The position numbers were made by a program, and so were the translations under genes. This document shows, one piece after another, positions 60,277 to 64,000 of a stretch of DNA of 64,000 nucleotides (the stretch's first letter is position 1; every line of letters begins with the position of its first letter). The stretch comes from Larix kaempferi (taxonomy: Eukaryota; Streptophyta; Pinopsida; Pinales; Pinaceae), in assembly GCA_027924585.1 (NCBI GenBank), contig BSBM01000606.1:12777501-12841500 (forward strand), given 5' to 3'. The notes beneath the pieces were generated by a model. It was not told the DNA's origin, made no database searches, and was given only the letters and a program-made list of their open reading frames with translations.

Positions 60277-61551
60277 CTATTCCCTCCAAGGAGGTCTAGC
60301 TACCGCCTCGACGGGGTGTGTCTCATAGAAGTACTGAACTGCATTGGCCACCCGCTGCAGCAGTCGAACCCACTCACCAGGAACACCCACTACCTGGCAC
60401 TGCATGGCCTTAGGTAGTTGGGCTACCTCTATCTATGGTACTCGAGCAACCATCCGTGATATGTTGCACCGCAACGTCTGGAGTGTGCGCCCTGCTGCAG
60501 CATATATTACCATTTCATCTCTACCCCAACGACCATGTCTAGGGAAGCCCTTGGGTCTCACTGGGCCTTTGTTTGCGAGAAAACAGTCACCCATTAGCAC
60601 ATGATACTACCACCAAAAATATTTTTTGTATTTCAACTATAATAAAAAAATCCATAAAAATTTAATAAACACAAAACCAAAAGAGTACTCACTGATGTCT
60701 CCGAAAGCTGCGTCTGGTGGGAGTGGCATGTCACGGTCCTGTCTGAAGTCTATCCCCGCATAGGGATAGTCCGTTAGAGCGATCACCTATCGGTTCCACC
60801 AACATAATAACTCCTTAGTATATGGTGATGCCAGACGATCACCACCCTGTCATGTCAGGATCTCAGCCCACCGAGTGAGGGTTGAATCACGGAGACTCTG
60901 AGGAGGGACATCCACCCTTGGGCTAAGCCCCAGAACCCTCTCAAAGAAGAAGCTGCAGAGGATTCTACCATACCCAAATTTTTTGGCCTTCCCCTTTTTG
61001 CTTTCCATCACTTGTGTCTTCATTGACACTAGCAGAGTAGTACACTAGTCGAATATAGTAGGTTGCATGCATTGTGATGCGTAGAACATCACCGGTCTAG
61101 ATGCCTAATGCAGTGCTTTGGATCCCGTGATCCGCACTAGAGTAGCCACAATGATCTTCGTACTTAGATCCACTATGGCGTTGACAGGAACTTGGCTTCC
61201 CACTACTCGTGTGTTGGCGGGACAATACCATGCTATGTAGTATTGCACAGTGATCCCACCACCTAGGGTCCGTGACCGAAGACTAGCCACCTCCCCTCTA
61301 CGGGACAAACCGGTAATGAAATAGATATCCTATACTTCCAGTGTCAGATTTTTCCCATTGAGGATGAAGTGTTGAGCATCCACATCCCAGTAGTTGATCA
61401 GATGACTGAGTAATAGGTTTTGGGACCTTAAACCCCCTATACTCCAATACTTATACAACCCACATGCTTGCAATGCTTGTTGTGCTTGCAAATCATTGCG
61501 CACGGCCTCGTCAACCTGGTCATGCTCTCATTCCCTCCACTCTAGAACCAT
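60277..61551 (-). pseudogene. Opposite-strand accessory gene of B, plant-mobile-domain-like, intron acceptor lost
   Basis: ATG 61,551 follows TTTTTCACTCCAG, matching A and C. The first coding exon (61,551-60,693) encodes MVLEWRE, then DEAVRNDLQAQQALQACGLY, then LLLSHLINYWD and NLTLEV with stop DIYFITGL, closely related to A. Donor GTGAGTAC starts at 60,692. The acceptor that reads CACAG in A reads CGCAA here (about 60,573), so AG is lost. The downstream exon is still recognisable (RPKGFPRHGRWG, MVARVP) and ends at TAG 60,277 after RPPWRE. About eight stops lie in the first exon. The opposite strand also has open stretches, but these lack conserved content. Confidence 0.68.
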
Positions 61552-61949
61552 CCTGGAGTGAAAAACAAGTAAATTTTGGTCAGTTTCATGATTAAAAATG
61601 TCTTCATGGCCATACCCACAGGCAAATTTGTAGACAGGGGCGGGTACCCGCGAGTAGTCTATTTTTTGACTGCACATTTCGTGCCCTACCCAGGACCTAC
61701 ATAGTTATAGCCTGCGAGTAGCGATGAATCCATCTAGGGCTTGGCCAAACTAAAAATTCCACTCACCAAAACTGAAATAAAAACATTAAAATGAAAGGTA
61801 GGGAGTAACCACCAACCTGCTCGTGATGGTTCGCTGAATGGTCACTTGTAGCTCCCACTATCGGTGTTCGAAGTTTCAGGTGAAAACTACCCAAACAATT
61901 CGAAATTGGTGAATAGTGCAAATGAATTGTAATTTGGAAAAGTTTATTA

Positions 61950-61958
61950 CTATTTATA
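61950..61958 (-). promoter_or_regulatory. TATA box of the opposite-strand gene in B
   Basis: The minus strand reads TATAAATAGTAA, 399 bp upstream of ATG 61,551, the same spacing as in A. Confidence 0.6.
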
Positions 61959-63885
61959 ATTTTCTGGACCCATTTTTCTATAGTTTTTTCCATTTTGAGC
62001 CGTTATGAACTAATATCGTGTCATGGAGTAGTGTTTTTTCAACAGATTTCCTCAGCGAGAGTTGTTCTGAACCATTTCACACCTACGGCAGGTACATTTC
62101 ACACCTGGCATATAGGTTAGATGCCATTTTCGCATGCATTATGCATTTGACCTATTGACCATTTCATAAACCCTAGCTGCGACCCCGCTTCGTAACTGAC
62201 ATGGAACCTTCACAATGCTATAGAAGTGTCGTTATGTGGTGGTAGGGATTTCCCGAACATGGGTACCCTAGTTAGAACCCCTTTATGCATTCTGGTGCCC
62301 ATGCCATTGTTTGTCCTTAGGATTGGGAGTCTTTTGTAGTCATGCCATGACGCTGCGATAAAGACTCATACTCTACTTTGTCTTATGCTGGCCATCTCCC
62401 TTAAGGACTCCCCTCAATTATATCATGTTATGATTGCATTACATCATTATGCTTGTTGCTTGAGCCTTGTGATGGCTCCCGCTTACTCAATTGTTAGCTT
62501 GGTGCCTGAGCACTTTTCCCCTGTCGAGCCCTGCAGAGCTTATATTTTCCCTTCACAATTTGATGACCTTTTGACCCTGAGGGAACATACCCCCGAGTGT
62601 CCACATCCTGCACGCACTTCCTTGCATTGAGCATAGGTATGTTCGATTGCTTGGGACTAGTCTGCTAGCTATTTGACACGCGTTCCCTCACCTGTTGTAC
62701 TATAAGAAATTTTATTATTTTTCAAGCTTTTCCCAAATATGAAAAAGACCAACAAAAAATCAAATATTCCAAAAATCCAGACGAGATTATGGTCACTATT
62801 TCTTGTTGGCAGTTGTTGTGTCAGCTTTGAACATAGCATTCATTCCACTTCGTACATTATGAGTCAAGACTATAGTTGGGCCTTAGGAGTTGTACTTGTT
62901 TCTTAGTTTTCTCCACTGATTGGTTAAGCTTCCAGTCCTTATGGAGCCCTCTGTAATGCCTCCTGCATCGCATAGTTTATGTCAAGTCTATGTTTCCTGA
63001 TTCTATCCATCTGCTCATGCTCTTTTTCAAAGGAAGTCCTAAAACCAGTGTTGGCCACTCCTAATATCTCTTGACTATTGCATGTCGGCCATCCTTATTG
63101 AGTCAGTCTGTTTCACCTGAGATCTTCCAATCTTTTAGCATTGCTGGTACCTCATGCTGGTTGATGGGGGATGCCTTAATTCCCTCCTTCCAGCGAGTCT
63201 CATTCCATTGACTTCAACCCATTTATTCCAGGACTTGAGGCTTAGAGTTCAGTTGAGTACCTTGAGGCTTGCAGTCATTAGTGGCAGGTTCTCTCACCAT
63301 CAATAGTTTTGGGAATACATCAATGTCCCCTAATTTATGTATTCATAATAGTGTTCGACTTCAACGCATTTATTCACACTTTGATGATTGTGCTCTGTGC
63401 CTTGATGCCCATTTTCATTATTGGTGGGTCATCTTGTGTCTATTAACGGTATACATCATTGACCGGTAATCAGACGATGTCTCATCAGGTTCGATCCCAA
63501 CTCCTTTATTCACTTGATGGGACTTACACCATCAAAGACTTGTGTAGAAGACCCCAGGTGATTGTGGCATTCAGTATGCTACATATGACTTTGACTTTAC
63601 ATCTGAGATATCACCTCTCATATTTCACCAGTTGTCTTCTTTTCAGCAGAAGACCATATCTTACTATAGAGGGGTCATGGCTATGATAACCTATGACATG
63701 TATCCATTATATACTACCTATTCATGGCCATTGTATCAAATTGTTGTACTATACTGACATGTATTCAGAGATACTATCATATTATGATGAGTGAGCTATT
63801 CTTTCCACTTGTGTCTCCATCACTCCACTTCTGAGTTTTATAATGTATTTCGGCCATCGTAGCACATTCAGTCTCTGACCTCACA
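61959..63885 (+). other. Element B 3' non-coding region
   Basis: About 1.9 kb, collinear with A's 18,377-20,303 in reverse orientation. No supported gene; open frames differ between the two copies. Confidence 0.7.
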
Positions 63886-63899
63886 CATTAGGGGGCATC
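63886..63899 (+). other. Element B polypurine tract
   Basis: CATTAGGGGGCATC lies directly before TGTTACGACG and has the same core as in A and C. Confidence 0.85.
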
Positions 63900-64000
63900 T
63901 GTTACGACGTAATATTCCACCCTGTGAGCATCAACATTGTTTGGCCTGTAGGATCCATTTTAGTGACTCAGATACACTTATATCCTTCAAAGATACTAGT
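63900..64000 (+). repeat. Element B 3' LTR (first 101 bp)
   Basis: It matches the first 101 bp of the LTR at 43,044 with 6 differences counted by eye, then runs off the window. The target duplication (expected AAGTG) cannot be checked. Confidence 0.9.

Larger units (their letters stand above)
43044..64000 (+). mobile_element. Element B: giant gypsy element, plus strand, interrupted by X
   Basis: B has a 928-bp 5' LTR (43,044-43,971), PBS, long leader, gag-pol, second RNase H, opposite-strand gene, 3' non-coding region, PPT and the first 101 bp of its 3' LTR at the window end. It is the same family as A but in the opposite orientation and inserted into A's gag; the bases before it are AAGTG. 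Over the 101 bp available the LTRs differ at 6 sites by eye. Without X (7.3 kb) its visible length is about 13.7 kb. Confidence 0.92.

Noticed and set aside
1-64000. Intact host gene or tRNA gene
   Set aside because: Reading both strands, every long frame with recognisable domains belongs to an LTR element, and no stretch showed tRNA A/B boxes with a cloverleaf that I could support. A tRNA or gene-prediction scan could still find something small in 4.9-5.9 or 7.6-9.3 kb.

Overview
This window reads as intergenic DNA from a land plant with a large, repeat-filled genome. A gymnosperm or another giant-genome lineage would fit, but the sequence does not fix the species. I find no intact host gene, no rRNA or tRNA gene and no CRISPR array. 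Almost everything that can be explained is LTR retrotransposon, nested up to four levels deep and decayed mostly by nonsense changes rather than by indels.

Layout. (1) 2-4,547: an unidentified coiled-coil reading frame (family G), split by a clean solo LTR (687-1,404, target duplication CCAGC) and followed by a polypurine stretch and a probable 1.46-kb LTR. (2) 4,548-9,257: a short orphan reading frame, AT-rich DNA, a minus-strand gag/leader fragment (5,949-7,567) and 1.7 kb that I cannot assign. (3) 9,315-12,604: a second unidentified long reading frame (E) with coiled coils. It ends at a polypurine tract and a probable LTR (12,646-13,467), which also serves as the 5' LTR of a Ty3/gypsy element (D, 13,500-17,437). 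(4) D is cut just before its RT catalytic motif by element A, a minus-strand giant gypsy element (17,438 to beyond 64,000). (5) A is itself cut twice. Element C (22,538-38,262, plus strand, 15.7 kb, complete with both LTRs) sits in its second RNase H gene. Element B (43,044 to beyond 64,000, plus strand, same family as A) sits in its gag. (6) B is cut between RNase H and integrase by a complete Ty1/copia element X (50,995-58,276, minus strand).

A, B and C share one plan: LTR, PBS beginning TGGCGACTCC, long leader, gag-protease-RT-RNase H-integrase in essentially one frame, a separate second (archaeal-type) RNase H reading frame downstream of integrase, then a gene on the opposite strand, a long 3' non-coding region, PPT and LTR. 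This resembles the dual-RNase-H Tat group of plant gypsy elements. The gypsy RNase H has lost its first catalytic Asp in all three, while the downstream RNase H keeps it.

The most interesting feature is the opposite-strand gene. In A, B and C it keeps a TATAAATAG box, a splice acceptor placed directly before the ATG, a plant-mobile-domain-like coding exon, and a phase-1 intron of 99-122 bp at the same position. In A and C, joining the two exons keeps the frame. In B the acceptor AG has become AA. D differs: its second RNase H lies between protease and RT.

Relative ages follow from the nesting (D before A; A before B and C; B before X). Rough LTR divergences counted by eye agree: about 6 differences in 101 bp for B, about 28 in 605 bp for X, and roughly 4% for C.
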